A DNA stretch of 64,000 bases from Epilithonimonas caeni DSM 17710 (GCF_000426465.1 NZ_AUFK01000018.1:62001-126000), one strand, 5' to 3'; counted from the stretch's first letter, positions 24,645 through 34,480 are shown. Notes: generated by a model from the letters alone, not told the origin. Translations and numbers: made by a program.

Positions 24645-26312
24645 TTATTTTACAGCATTCTTCGGAACATCTTTGGAAATCGATAATTTATCGCCAGAGA
24701 TGCCTTTTGGCAATTTGATAGCTTTAGTTTTACTTCCGATAACCTTTACCAAAGGCGTTTTAGAAGATTCCAAAGTCAAACCAGAGATGTCAATATTTTT
24801 AGAATTATAAATTGTTGCCCCTGTTCCGTCGGTGTATTTTATTTTAACATTTTTTAATGTAATTCCGTCTGCATCGACTATTGTCAAAGCTTTTTTGGTA
24901 TCGAAGTAAGAATCTTCCACCACGATATTTTTAAGGTTCATTTCAGATAAACCATTGAGCGATAAAGCTTCATAAGAATTGGAAGCCGTGATATTTTTGA
25001 AGAATACATTTCTGAAAATAGGCGTTTCCTCAGTCACGGCAATATCTTTCTCCTTTCTTTTTTCGTCGTCAGCATTTTGGTCTTCTTCTATAATCGGCGA
25101 ATTACCTTCATAAAACATATTAAAACCAATTACCTGAGCAGGAATTCCCGTCATATCCACATTGCTAATCCAAATATTCTCCACAACGCCACCTCTACCT
25201 CTCGTCGTTTTGAAACGAAGCCCTATGTCTGTTCCGATAAACGTACAATCTGAAGCGTGGAGATTTTTCACACCACCGGACATCTCACTTCCGATAACAA
25301 TTCCGCCGTGAGCGTGGTAAACCGTATTATTTTTGATGATGACATTTTCTGTCGGAACACCTCTGTCACGGCCGTCTTTGTCTTTTCCTGATTTGATGCA
25401 AATCGCGTCATCACCGACATCAAATGTATTATTATAAACCAAAACATTCTTACAAGATTCCAAATCCAAACCGTCGCCATTCTGAGAATACCAGGGATTT
25501 CTAACAGTTAAATTTCTCAAAATTAAATTGCTTGACATCAATGGATGAAGATTCCAAGCTGGTGAATTCTGGAAAGTTGGACCGTCCAAAAGAACTTTGT
25601 CACAACCAACCAAACTTACCATAACGGGACGAAGAAAATCCTTTACAGATTCTAATTGTTCTCTTGTTGTCAGCTTTTCCGGAATGTTGAAATTAGCCGT
25701 GCTTTCAAAACCTCTTTTCGAGCTTTCGCTTGGAAACCAAATCTTTTTATCGGCTGACAAAACGCCACCTCTTGACAATAATTCTTTCCACTGTCCATCG
25801 GTCATTTTGCCTTTTTTCACATACCTCCAGGCATCACCGTTTCCGTCAATCACACCTTTTCCAGTGATGGCGATGTTGGTCGCGCCTTTTGCCGAAATCG
25901 GAGACTGACAACGGGTTGTGTTTAGACCTTCGAAACTAACTTCTACCAAAGGATAATCTGCGAAATCTCTGCTGAACATCAGCAATGCGCCGTCTTCCAG
26001 ATGCAGATTGATATTGTTTTTCAGAACAATTGGTCCCGTCAACCATATTCCTCTTGGAACGATAATTGTCCCGCCACCTTTCTGAGAGGTTTCATCAATG
26101 GCTTTTCTAAACACGTCGGTATTTTTGACGATACCGCCAGAAACAGCACCAAAATTTTTGATATTAACAGAAGTTGCAGGAAAAGACGTTTCTGCTACCG
26201 TTGGCATTTTGAATTCTACACCTTTGTAAATATCAGAAATGTTCTGCCCAAAAGCGTTTCCTGAAACTAATGTTGCTAAGCTTAAAGCTAAAATTTTAAT
26301 CGATTTCTTCAT
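24645..26312 (-). CDS. GH28 polygalacturonase
   Basis: Hydrolyses alpha-1,4-galacturonan or rhamnogalacturonan links. The 555-residue product has a signal peptide (LATLVSGNAFG), KNTDVFRKAID near residue 65, and the GH28 active site in order: NGDGLDLES, VGDDAICIKSG, YHAHGGIVIGSE and GLRFKTTRGRGG (about residues 275-350), with the three catalytic Asp. The internal insert rich in E/D/K (EEDQNADDEKRKEKD) is usual in the Bacteroidetes exo-type group. No sorting tail, so it is probably periplasmic. Confidence 0.93.
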   Translation of the reverse strand: MKKSIKILALSLATLVSGNAFGQNISDIYKGVEFKMPTVAETSFPATSVNIKNFGAVSGGIVKNTDVFRKAIDETSQKGGGTIIVPRGIWLTGPIVLKNNINLHLEDGALLMFSRDFADYPLVEVSFEGLNTTRCQSPISAKGATNIAITGKGVIDGNGDAWRYVKKGKMTDGQWKELLSRGGVLSADKKIWFPSESSKRGFESTANFNIPEKLTTREQLESVKDFLRPVMVSLVGCDKVLLDGPTFQNSPAWNLHPLMSSNLILRNLTVRNPWYSQNGDGLDLESCKNVLVYNNTFDVGDDAICIKSGKDKDGRDRGVPTENVIIKNNTVYHAHGGIVIGSEMSGGVKNLHASDCTFIGTDIGLRFKTTRGRGGVVENIWISNVDMTGIPAQVIGFNMFYEGNSPIIEEDQNADDEKRKEKDIAVTEETPIFRNVFFKNITASNSYEALSLNGLSEMNLKNIVVEDSYFDTKKALTIVDADGITLKNVKIKYTDGTGATIYNSKNIDISGLTLESSKTPLVKVIGSKTKAIKLPKGISGDKLSISKDVPKNAVK

Positions 26313-26329
26313 TATTATCTTTTTAAATT

Positions 26330-26388
26330 CTCGCAGATTAGACTGATTTTGCTGATTTTAAAATTGCTGAATCTACAAAACCTGCGAG
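26330..26388 (-). repeat. Leader repeat with CTCGCAG inverted ends, upstream of GH28 gene
   Basis: CTCGCAG (26330-26336) and CTGCGAG (26382-26388) bracket two copies of a GATTTTGCTGATTTTAAAAT-like unit. Read on the minus strand the end ATCTGCGAGAAT lies 17 nt before the GH28 start. The kduD leader (41255-41320) carries the same unit in the same sense orientation. Confidence 0.6.
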
Positions 26389-26403
26389 ATAAATTTTGAG
26401 TAT

Positions 26404-27237
26404 TTATTTCTTGCTAGCTATTTTTTTGAATTCATTATAAACCAGCTGAGCGACTGCTTTTGCACCTTCCGGCTGGAAATGGGTGTCATCTTTTTGTCCA
26501 TTCGGATAAGCTGTGAATTTGCCTTCAGGAAGATTCATAAAATAAGTTGCTGTGACAAAGTCTTTTCCTTTTCTCGTAAAAAATTCTTTGGACAATCTGT
26601 TCAAATCGATGACATCGACTTTTTGCTCCTGCCCGACTTCTATCATTGCTTTGGCATAATCGACGTGACTATCACCCAAGACACCGTCTTTCCAAGGATA
26701 ATTTCTGGAAACCGGTGTTACCAAAACCGGCGTCGCATCTTTCTCCCGAACCTGATGAATGTACAATCTCAAATATTCCTTATAACCCGGAACATCAACA
26801 TAACGGTCGACTTTTTTCTCAGATTCATCATTGTGACCAAACTGAATCAAAACCCAATCTTTTGGTTTCAGATTTTCAAAAATGTAACGCCATCTGCCTT
26901 CCTGAAAAAAGGTTCGCGTACTTCTTCCACCTTTGGCTTTATCAACGACCAAAACATTTTTTGTCAATGGCGATTTAAACGATTTGAGACTGTCAGTGAC
27001 AAAAAATTCCTGAAAAACACCGCCCCAACCTTGCTGTGGATAACGTTTTTCCTGATAATTGCTTTCCAAAGTATAATCGGTCAACGTGGAATCGCCGGCC
27101 AGAAAAATGTTGGTCGTGTTTTTATCTTTAGAAGGCTGAACGATTCTCTCCTTTTGATCACCCTGTTCTGTCTGAGCAAAGGTCATTACAAAAGCTGCGA
27201 TAAACAATGCTGTTGAGATATTTTTGATTCTTTTCAT
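26404..27237 (-). CDS. CE12 rhamnogalacturonan acetylesterase (SGNH hydrolase)
   Basis: Removes acetyl groups from galacturonate in rhamnogalacturonan or homogalacturonan. The 277-residue exported SGNH hydrolase has FLAGDSTLTDY (nucleophile Ser50), block II Gly in QGWGG (70-73), Asn in IQFGHNDE and the catalytic Asp/His in DDTHFQPEGA near the C-terminus, matching RGAE/YesT-type CE12. Signal peptide to about residue 21. The leader contains CTTTGCGTTAAAGAAAA directly before the ATG. Confidence 0.93.
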   Translation of the reverse strand: MKRIKNISTALFIAAFVMTFAQTEQGDQKERIVQPSKDKNTTNIFLAGDSTLTDYTLESNYQEKRYPQQGWGGVFQEFFVTDSLKSFKSPLTKNVLVVDKAKGGRSTRTFFQEGRWRYIFENLKPKDWVLIQFGHNDESEKKVDRYVDVPGYKEYLRLYIHQVREKDATPVLVTPVSRNYPWKDGVLGDSHVDYAKAMIEVGQEQKVDVIDLNRLSKEFFTRKGKDFVTATYFMNLPEGKFTAYPNGQKDDTHFQPEGAKAVAQLVYNEFKKIASKK

Positions 27238-27340
27238 TTTTCTTTAACGCAAAGGCGCTAATCATTTATTTTAAACTTCATTTTTCAAGTTACAAAGGTT
27301 TGCGTAACGAATTTCATTATATTTTCTAATCCTAAGATCC

Positions 27341-27364
27341 TTCGACAAGCTCAGGATGACATCT
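27341..27364. repeat. REP-like repeat (CTTCGACAAGCTCAG family), single arm
   Basis: CCTTCGACAAGCTCAGGATGACA lies in the 153-nt gap between the CE12 and GH43 genes. The same core recurs as both arms of the hairpin at 49476-49545 and, degenerated, at 43578-43690. I give 27341-27364 as approximate limits. Confidence 0.7.
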
Positions 27365-27390
27365 CTAATACTAACTTTTGAATCACTTAC

Positions 27391-29034
27391 TTAGTTTTTG
27401 GTAATTCTGAAGAAATCGAAATCAGCGTAACCGCCTCTTGAAACTTTGGAATCGCTGACCGAATAAATTCCGACTTTTGCGCCAATCCATTTTCCTGGTT
27501 TTGCCTGAAATTTCTCGCCGATATTCTCAAACTTCTTTCCATTTTCACTATAACTGAATGTACAGATTCCGTTAGGTTCGTTGATATTGACTTTCAGGTA
27601 AACTTCGTTTGATTTTAATTTGATTTCGTTCAGAATTTTTTCTTCACCGCCTTTATCAGCTTTTTGAGCATTTCTTAATTGAAGATAAAATCCGTCAGGT
27701 TTGTTTGTAATCACTAATGACTGGTAATCCATCCCCATTATCAGAAGTCCTGCAGTTTTTCCTTCTTTAGCATCTTCCGGAAATAATTTGACTTTGGTGG
27801 TTGCTACGAAATTCGGAGCTGGAAATTTCTGGGTTAGAAGATTCGGGACATTCCAGAGATTTTTTTCGCCATCCGGAATTTTGATTGAAAACAATCTTAA
27901 ATAATCCTTACCAGGAAGTTTGGCTGACCAAACGATATTTTCATTTGCGCTCCATTGCCATTGCAAACCGATTTTATCATCATTGAACTCATCTGATTCT
28001 GCTGGTGTTTCTATTGGATATGATTTTCCAACATTCGGTTTTTTGAATATTAGAACAGGTTCCCCGATTCCATTTTTATTATTATCGATACCAATGACCG
28101 GCCAGTCTTTTTCCCATTTCATCGGTTGAAGATGGACAATTCTTCCTCCTGCATCCACATCCTGAAAATGGTAAAACCATTCTTCGCCAATCTGTGTATC
28201 TACCCAAGCACCTTGATGCGGCCCGTTGATTTTAGTCGAACCTTTTTCTAAGACAATTTTCTCTTCATAAGGTCCGTATATATTTTTTGAACGCAAAGCC
28301 AATTGCCAACCTGTTGCAACGCCTCCAGCGGGAGCAAAAATGTAATAATAACCATTTCGTTTATACATCTTAGGACCTTCAACAGTCGGGTGCGCATCGT
28401 GTCCGTCGAAAACGTGAATACCTTTGTCAAGAACTTTTGTTCCTTCCGGATTCATTTTGTTAATGGTCAACAGACTTTTGACGCCTGCTCTGCTTCCTGC
28501 CCAACCGTGAACGAGATAAGCTTTCCCATTATCATCCCAAAACGGACAAGAATCGATGAGACCTTTTCCTTCCATTACCAAAATTGGTTCGTCCCATTTT
28601 CCAAAAGGATCTTTGGTTTTCACCATATAAATCCCGAAATCCGGGTCACCCCAATAGATGTAATATTCGCCGTTATGGAAACGGATACTTGGAGCCCAAA
28701 TACCGTCGCCACGTCTTGGTTTGTCAAAATGTTCTTTTGGAATTAAATCCGTGATGGCATGATTCACCAGCTTCCAGTTGATCATATCTTTCGAATGAAG
28801 AATTGGTAAACCTGGCATTTCGTTGAAGCTGGAAGCCGTCATAAAATAATCATCCCCAACCCGGATCACGTCCGGGTCAGAATAATCTGCATACAAAACG
28901 GGGTTTTTATATGTTCCGTTTCCTAAATCCGGAACCCAGACTTCTGAGACATAAGGTTTCGTCTTCTGTGCTGCAACATGGTTGATTGCTAATGCAAAAA
29001 AGAATAGGATGATATATTTTTTATTGACTTTCAA
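27391..29034 (-). CDS. GH43 glycosidase (arabinofuranosidase/xylosidase type), TTG start
   Basis: A 547-residue exported enzyme, a five-bladed beta-propeller GH43. Catalytic base Asp is in YADYSDPDVI (D50 or D53), pKa-modulating D161 is in IDSCPFWDD, and general acid E219 is in TVEGPKMYKRNGYYY. A C-terminal beta-sandwich (about 350-545) resembles the accessory domain of GH43 xylosidases. The start codon is TTG at 29034: an in-frame stop lies two codons upstream and no ATG lies within the signal peptide. It probably removes arabinan or xylose side chains from pectin. Confidence 0.9.
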   Translation of the reverse strand: MKVNKKYIILFFFALAINHVAAQKTKPYVSEVWVPDLGNGTYKNPVLYADYSDPDVIRVGDDYFMTASSFNEMPGLPILHSKDMINWKLVNHAITDLIPKEHFDKPRRGDGIWAPSIRFHNGEYYIYWGDPDFGIYMVKTKDPFGKWDEPILVMEGKGLIDSCPFWDDNGKAYLVHGWAGSRAGVKSLLTINKMNPEGTKVLDKGIHVFDGHDAHPTVEGPKMYKRNGYYYIFAPAGGVATGWQLALRSKNIYGPYEEKIVLEKGSTKINGPHQGAWVDTQIGEEWFYHFQDVDAGGRIVHLQPMKWEKDWPVIGIDNNKNGIGEPVLIFKKPNVGKSYPIETPAESDEFNDDKIGLQWQWSANENIVWSAKLPGKDYLRLFSIKIPDGEKNLWNVPNLLTQKFPAPNFVATTKVKLFPEDAKEGKTAGLLIMGMDYQSLVITNKPDGFYLQLRNAQKADKGGEEKILNEIKLKSNEVYLKVNINEPNGICTFSYSENGKKFENIGEKFQAKPGKWIGAKVGIYSVSDSKVSRGGYADFDFFRITKN

Positions 29035-29057
29035 TATTTAACTTTTTATTAGAAGAT

Positions 29058-29130
29058 TTTTTAAAGCAAAGTCCGCAAAGATTTTTTGAACTTATTGAAA
29101 ATAATTTGTGGTAAACAAAGGCGTGAAACT
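29058..29130 (-). repeat. Leader repeat upstream of GH43 gene
   Basis: On the minus strand: ACGCCTTTGT, an AT-rich linker, then ATCTTTGCGGACTTTGCTTT and an A-run, ending 23 nt before the TTG start. It matches the two-block leader repeat found before the GH105, kdgF and kdgK genes. Confidence 0.6.
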
Positions 29131-29166
29131 TATTGAAGAAATACAAACAATTAAAAATATCCTGAT

Positions 29167-30417
29167 TTATTTTTCTAATTCTAAGCTGGCGAGGATGAAT
29201 GGTCCGGTTCCCTTTGGATCATTGGAGCGGATTTCTTCATTTACGTAATAATCGTAAGTTCCACTTCTGTAAGGCGTTCCGCCTAAGCCCGCTACGGCAC
29301 AATTCTGATTCAGGTTAATGATTCCATTAGGTGCTACGCTGATGAGATTTTTCAGAATTCCATCATAACCTTTTTTTGCAACTGCTTTATAAGAAGTTGG
29401 CAAATAGCCTTTTCTAACTGCCTTCGCAAAAGTATAAACAAACATCGATGACGCTGATGCTTCGAGATAATTTCCTTTTTCACCGCCTTTATCCAAAACC
29501 TGGTACCAAAGCCCTGTTTTCTTGTCCTGAACCTTCAGTAAAGCTTCTGAATAAGATTTCAGATAATCAATCAGCTTTTCCCTTCCCGGATGATTCTGTG
29601 GAAGATAATCCAATACATCCACGATTGCCATTCCGTACCAGCCCATTGCCCTTCCCCAGAAATTCGGAGAAAGCCCGGTCTGTTTATCCGCCCATTGTTG
29701 CTCTTTGCTCTCATCCCAACCGTGGTATAGCAATCCTGTCTTAGGATCCACCATATGTTTCTGGATCACATCAAACTGATTAACAATATCATTGTAAGCT
29801 TTGTCGGCTTCTGCTCCTGTAGAAAACAATTTTGTATAATTGGCATAAAATGGTTCTCCCATATACAATCCGTCCAGCCACATCTGGTTTGGATAGATTT
29901 TTTTGTGCCAGAATCCGCCTTCGGTAGTTCTTGGGTGACTGTCCAATTGAGAACGCAGCAACTTGATCGCTTTCAGATATTTTTCTTCTTTTGTAACTGA
30001 ATATAGATAAATCAATACATTACCAGAATTCAGCATATCGATGTTGTACTTGCTGATATCGTAGGTTTTTATTGTACCATCCTCGTTGACCAAATCATCT
30101 GCGTAGCCTTTGATATAATCGTAATATTGTTTTTTTCCGGTTTTCTTAAACAACAGTTCCGCACCTTTCAAAACCAAACCATTAGGATAGCTCCATTTTG
30201 GAGATTTGTGAAAATCCAGCATCCAGGCTTCGGGAAAACGTTCCATCTCGGATTGCATCATTCTCTCAGACCAAGGTAATTTTGAGGAAATCACATTTTG
30301 GGAAATCTCTGTTGATCTTTGAACTGAAGAATTTTGCAGTGGCTTTTGCGCACAAGATAAGATACTAATCGAAGCAAATGCCGTAATGGATAATATTTTG
30401 ATTTTGTTGAATTTCAT
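29167..30417 (-). CDS. GH105 unsaturated rhamnogalacturonyl/galacturonyl hydrolase
   Basis: Removes the unsaturated uronate from the non-reducing end of lyase-generated oligomers, feeding the KdgF/KduI branch. The 416-residue (alpha/alpha)6 protein has a lipobox (SILSCA, Cys22), D127 in NIDMLNSG, and the active-site stretch FWHKKIYPNQMWLDGLYMG with H171 and catalytic-type D182, the signature of YteR/YesR. It is lipid-anchored and likely periplasm-facing. Its leader holds a copy of the dispersed leader repeat. Confidence 0.93.
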   Translation of the reverse strand: MKFNKIKILSITAFASISILSCAQKPLQNSSVQRSTEISQNVISSKLPWSERMMQSEMERFPEAWMLDFHKSPKWSYPNGLVLKGAELLFKKTGKKQYYDYIKGYADDLVNEDGTIKTYDISKYNIDMLNSGNVLIYLYSVTKEEKYLKAIKLLRSQLDSHPRTTEGGFWHKKIYPNQMWLDGLYMGEPFYANYTKLFSTGAEADKAYNDIVNQFDVIQKHMVDPKTGLLYHGWDESKEQQWADKQTGLSPNFWGRAMGWYGMAIVDVLDYLPQNHPGREKLIDYLKSYSEALLKVQDKKTGLWYQVLDKGGEKGNYLEASASSMFVYTFAKAVRKGYLPTSYKAVAKKGYDGILKNLISVAPNGIINLNQNCAVAGLGGTPYRSGTYDYYVNEEIRSNDPKGTGPFILASLELEK

Positions 30418-30430
30418 TTTTTTACTTTCT

Positions 30431-30500
30431 ATTTGAACACAATGAACACAAAGGTATTTTGTTTGATTCTATGTTTTAAGTTCACAAAGCCGCTTCGCTT
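30431..30500 (-). repeat. Leader repeat upstream of GH105 gene
   Basis: Minus-strand order: GCGAAGCGGCTTTGTGAACT, then TAAAACATAGAATC, an A-rich linker, and CCTTTGTGTTCATTGTGTTC. It ends 13 nt before the ATG. Block order and much of the sequence match the kdgF (43736-43806) and kdgK (44201-44270) leaders. Confidence 0.7.
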
Positions 30501-30572
30501 AGATAAGCCTTTTGCTTAGTCAGGGCATTCTGACTCTGCTCAGTGTGACATTGCTAATACAAGTCTTTTTAA

Positions 30573-31598
30573 TTATTTCATTTTAAAATTCCAATTGTCT
30601 TTTCCTGAGAGAATATTTTTGGTCTGATATTCCTTTGATTGTTGTCTTGTCAACTGATGAGACCAGGGAACTCGTTTTTCAGCGTTTGCACTAGCACCTT
30701 TAGAATTATATTCTGCGTAGAAAGTTGTTTTCTCAGCGTCTGGTTTATTCCAATTGTGCCAACCTTCTGGTTTTATGATATTTGAAATTTCTGTATTGAT
30801 AAAAACTGTTTTAGCAAACGGTCGCCAAGGTCTTCCCAGATAAACCGACTCCATTTTCGCATCGCCTACGACCTTGCAATCGATAAAGACAAATCCGAAC
30901 TTTTTACCTTCCGGCGTAGAGGCAGCCGTGAGGTAAGTTGCGCTTTCCCTGGCATAGATCGTACAATCTTTGAAAACTGCCGTTGCAGCACCGAAAATAA
31001 AATCGGTGGTTCCTTCGATATAGCAGTTTTTGAAATAATGGCGGACTTCTCGTTTGGGAGCCGGTACATCCTGTTCTCCTTTCAAATAGAGTGTATCCTG
31101 AAATCCCAGAAACCTGCAATTCTCAAAAATGGCTTTATCGCCAGTAATCAATACAGCAACAGCCTGTCCAACTTTACCTGCATCATTTTGAAAAGTAATA
31201 TTCCTGGCTGAAAAATTATTAGCGAAAATAAAAACAGTGGAAGAACCTGTTGTCCCCATTTCTTTTCCTTCAGCATTTTTCTTCGATGCGAAATCATTAT
31301 TAGTGATAATCGTTTCTGTCAAACTTTCACCTTCGAAAAAAATTGCACCTTTTGTAGAAGGAATAGTGATCTTTTCTCTGTAAGTTCCTTTCTTAATAAA
31401 AATCTTGGTCCTTGTATCAAGTCCATCTTCCACTGCATTAACTGCATCCTGAACCGTTTTGAAATCTCCATTTCCGTCTTGGGAAACTGTATAAACTTTT
31501 TCAGGATCAATATGACTAATACTGAAAGAATTGATACAGACCAAAACCAGAATAAAAGAAAAAAGCAATAAAAGACTTTTAGTTTCTAACCTCTCCAT
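30573..31598 (-). CDS. CE8 pectinesterase
   Basis: The third pectin methylesterase of the locus, 341 residues. It has an uncleaved or late-cleaved N-terminal hydrophobic segment (residues 9-27; SLLLLFSFILVLVCINSF), VYTVSQDGNGDFKTVQ, GQAVAV (145-150), FQDTLY with D168, TTDFIFG with D199, and LGRPWRPFAKTVF. It is closely similar in motif spacing to the 22588-23559 enzyme. It has no T9SS tail; the position of the hydrophobic segment suggests periplasmic or inner-membrane-anchored action. Confidence 0.94.
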   Translation of the reverse strand: MERLETKSLLLLFSFILVLVCINSFSISHIDPEKVYTVSQDGNGDFKTVQDAVNAVEDGLDTRTKIFIKKGTYREKITIPSTKGAIFFEGESLTETIITNNDFASKKNAEGKEMGTTGSSTVFIFANNFSARNITFQNDAGKVGQAVAVLITGDKAIFENCRFLGFQDTLYLKGEQDVPAPKREVRHYFKNCYIEGTTDFIFGAATAVFKDCTIYARESATYLTAASTPEGKKFGFVFIDCKVVGDAKMESVYLGRPWRPFAKTVFINTEISNIIKPEGWHNWNKPDAEKTTFYAEYNSKGASANAEKRVPWSHQLTRQQSKEYQTKNILSGKDNWNFKMK

Positions 31599-31745
31599 TT
31601 TTGTGATTCTTATTTTAAAATCCAGATTCTTGAATCCTATTTTTTAAATATACAAGTTTCCATCCCTCTCGAGATGAAAACTTGTATGAATATCAATTTC
31701 ATAATGCCACCTAAAAATCCTTCAGAAAAGCATTAATGATATTGA

Positions 31746-34307
31746 TTATTTTTTGATGATCTTACTGTTGATCGTTCCTTTATCAGTTGTAATGCTGATA
31801 ATATAATTACCTGCGTTCAAGTTTCTTAAATCTACTGAATCACCATTCACAGCCACATTATTTTTCACTAGTGCTCCTGCAAAATTGTAAACCTTAACGC
31901 TGATAATTTTCTGACCTGCACCATTGATATTAAGATAATCTGAAACCGGATTTGGATACAACTTAACTTGAGCTTTGCCGATATCAGACGTTGCCATTGT
32001 TGCATAAGCTGTCTTGATGTAGAACAAATTGGTAGTGTCCCCTTTTGTAATGGTATGTGCACCCACAGCAACATTTGGAATTGTAAGAATACCATTTACC
32101 GCAGTATAATTCGTTCCATCAAACTTAACATTTTTAGAAAAGTCCGCATCGAAAACCAATGTCAGTGTAGACTCCGCAGTTGTTGTATAAGTTATGCTTG
32201 TAGAAGATTCCATTTTGAAACGCTTCGTCAAAGTCAATCCATCGTAAGACTGAGAACCGTCCGTAGAGTTCATATTACCATTGATGGCATAGAATGTACT
32301 TACTTTCCCTGAAGTCGTGAAGTTATGAATCAATCCATCTGGTTCACCTGGATTTCCAGGACCAATTTTAACTGTCCCGCTGATAGAAACTGAATTTCCA
32401 GTACCTACCGTTGTTACTGTATAGCTTGTTGTAATTGTTGGCGTCCCACTGATCGTAAGTGTTTTGGCAGCTGCATCTTTCGTGAAAGAAAGTCCGTTGG
32501 CAGGGATCCCTGTAACCGTAACATCTGTTGCATCGCCACCCCAAGTGAATACAATTGGTGATATTGCTGAACCTGTTGCTATAGTCTGATCTTTGTTTCC
32601 TGAAGTGTTTACCAAAGTCTGAGAGCTGCCTTCTGCCTGGATGTAAACCATAGACGTTCCATAGTTTGTTAAAGCAGATTTTAGTCCCGTAATAACTGCA
32701 TAAGATTTGTCATCCACAGCGTTATTGAAAGTCCATTTGAAATCTCCACCTTCCACACGACCAGAATATATTTTCACTCTGTCTCTTGCAGCTGCAGGAT
32801 CTTCTATAACCAAATTTTTGATATAAAGAGTTGCATCTGTATCAAAATTGTTATAAGTTTTTGCTCCAACTTTTGATTTAACCGTTGCGGGAACTGTTTC
32901 ACCTCGAGTAGCGGCCAGGTAAGCATCAAAATCCGTCAAAGAACTGATTTTTCCATCGATATTATATAAAGGATTCGGGTCTGCATAAGCAACAAACCTC
33001 ATTGAGTTGGTAGCAATATCAGCATCCATCGTATTGTTGAAAGCCTTGATCATACCCCCACCTTCTCCGGAGAAAGTCCCTTGATTAGCCGGGTCGTTCA
33101 TTTGCTTTGTAGGACTCCAGACATCTGTTCCCTGCAGAGAGATCATCATTGGATTTTTAGAATTTCTGAAATAATTTCCTTCCAAAAACAGAGATGAACC
33201 TTCTGTAGAACCAGAACCATATTTGGCAACGCCATCAAAATAATTATTATAAATATGAGCCGAATAATAACGAACTCTAGGGTGTCTGGAATCTGAATGG
33301 TCGAACCAATTGTGATGATAGGTAACATACAAACCAGAAGTTGTATTCTCACTAAGCCCCAACAAACTTGCTTTTCCCGAATCCCAGAAATGGTTGTAAG
33401 AATAAGTTGCATAAGTTGTCCCTTTGTTATCCAATGCACCGTCTCCTTTTATCTGATCGGCATCACTGCCTGCATCTCCGTAAAAAAGGTCATTGTTGTG
33501 AACCCAGATGTATGAGTTGTTCTGTTGCATCCCGATGTTATCACCTTCGCTGCTGTCACAATTCATAAAACCAAGATTAGCCACTTCAATATTGGTAGCA
33601 TTCTTCACACGGATTCCCCAGCCATTAGCTGTAGCATCGTCACCAACTCCTTCTACTGTAATGTAGCTCTGATCGTTATTTTTATTTTCTACAACCAGAT
33701 CACCTCCTTCCATATCGGTAAAATCTGTGATATTACCAACTAAACGGAAAATGTAGGGTCTCTTGTCAATCCCTTTCTTGATGCCGGAAAAGATATTCTG
33801 GAAGCCAACATAATTAGTCGTGTTGCCATTATTATTAGTGATCACATTGAAAGAAATCGTATTCTTACTTTTCTCTGTAATGTATAGGATCACAGCATTA
33901 TCCTTCGGCGTTCCGTCCGCTTTGTAACCGCCGGGAACTCTTCCGCCATGGAAAGCGAAACCATTTCTGTCCTGAGGAAGAACCGTCAACGTGCTTGTTG
34001 TAGAACCTTCACCTTCTATTCCCAGAATCACAGGTTTTACAGTAATGGTATAATTACCTGCTTTTAAACCTAGAACATCAGCTCTAAAATATGATCCATA
34101 ACTACGTATCAAATAATCATCAATCTGTTTGTTCACTACTCCTTCACCGGAATAGTAAACATTATATCTTCCGGCATTGGTCACCGGCTGCCATTTTACA
34201 AAAGCAGTCTCTACCCAGCCTGCTGATTCGTTGAATGTAACAGACTGTCCTGATACCTGCATGACCGCAAGTAGAAAGAATAGATAAAGTAATTTTAATT
34301 TATTCAT
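31746..34307 (-). CDS. Multidomain PL1 pectate lyase with Ig-like and beta modules, T9SS tail
   Basis: Extracellular endo-lyase of 853 residues. It has a signal peptide, an FN3-like domain (about 22-115; FVKWQPVTNAGRYNVYYSG), a PL1 beta-helix (about 150-480; YIWVHNNDLFYGDAGSDADQ with Ca2+-site acids, and WFDHSDSRHPRVRYYSAHIY carrying the catalytic Arg region), a proline/Gly-linked Ig-like domain (about 570-645; GIPANGLSFTKDAAAKTLTI), a beta module (about 655-770) resembling the two small secreted paralogues, and a sorting domain (VKLYPNPVSDYLNI). Third gene after SusC-SusD, separated from susD by a hairpin. Confidence 0.93.
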   Translation of the reverse strand: MNKLKLLYLFFLLAVMQVSGQSVTFNESAGWVETAFVKWQPVTNAGRYNVYYSGEGVVNKQIDDYLIRSYGSYFRADVLGLKAGNYTITVKPVILGIEGEGSTTSTLTVLPQDRNGFAFHGGRVPGGYKADGTPKDNAVILYITEKSKNTISFNVITNNNGNTTNYVGFQNIFSGIKKGIDKRPYIFRLVGNITDFTDMEGGDLVVENKNNDQSYITVEGVGDDATANGWGIRVKNATNIEVANLGFMNCDSSEGDNIGMQQNNSYIWVHNNDLFYGDAGSDADQIKGDGALDNKGTTYATYSYNHFWDSGKASLLGLSENTTSGLYVTYHHNWFDHSDSRHPRVRYYSAHIYNNYFDGVAKYGSGSTEGSSLFLEGNYFRNSKNPMMISLQGTDVWSPTKQMNDPANQGTFSGEGGGMIKAFNNTMDADIATNSMRFVAYADPNPLYNIDGKISSLTDFDAYLAATRGETVPATVKSKVGAKTYNNFDTDATLYIKNLVIEDPAAARDRVKIYSGRVEGGDFKWTFNNAVDDKSYAVITGLKSALTNYGTSMVYIQAEGSSQTLVNTSGNKDQTIATGSAISPIVFTWGGDATDVTVTGIPANGLSFTKDAAAKTLTISGTPTITTSYTVTTVGTGNSVSISGTVKIGPGNPGEPDGLIHNFTTSGKVSTFYAINGNMNSTDGSQSYDGLTLTKRFKMESSTSITYTTTAESTLTLVFDADFSKNVKFDGTNYTAVNGILTIPNVAVGAHTITKGDTTNLFYIKTAYATMATSDIGKAQVKLYPNPVSDYLNINGAGQKIISVKVYNFAGALVKNNVAVNGDSVDLRNLNAGNYIISITTDKGTINSKIIKK

Positions 34308-34461
34308 ATAAAATATATTTAATGAGTTTTATGAGTTTTAATTAATTGTAATTATTATAATTAGTGTTGACCTTCAACGAACCCATCTCATTAACTAATT
34401 TTAAATAATAGTTGTGTTTTTTTTCAGAATTAAGTCAATACAATTCTTAGATTCAGCTCCA

Positions 34462-34480
34462 TCAGGGTATAAAACCCTGA
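34462..34480. repeat. Hairpin between susD and PL1 genes
   Basis: TCAGGGT-ATAAA-ACCCTGA, a 7-bp G+C-rich stem 71 nt after the susD stop. Possible role: mRNA processing or partial attenuation that keeps susCD expressed above the downstream enzymes. It could equally be a REP-type repeat. Confidence 0.55.

Noticed and set aside
26479-27216. 245-codon plus-strand frame opposite the CE12 gene
   Set aside because: It lies entirely antisense to a gene with all SGNH catalytic blocks. Long antisense frames arise from codon bias here, and its translation has no recognisable domain.
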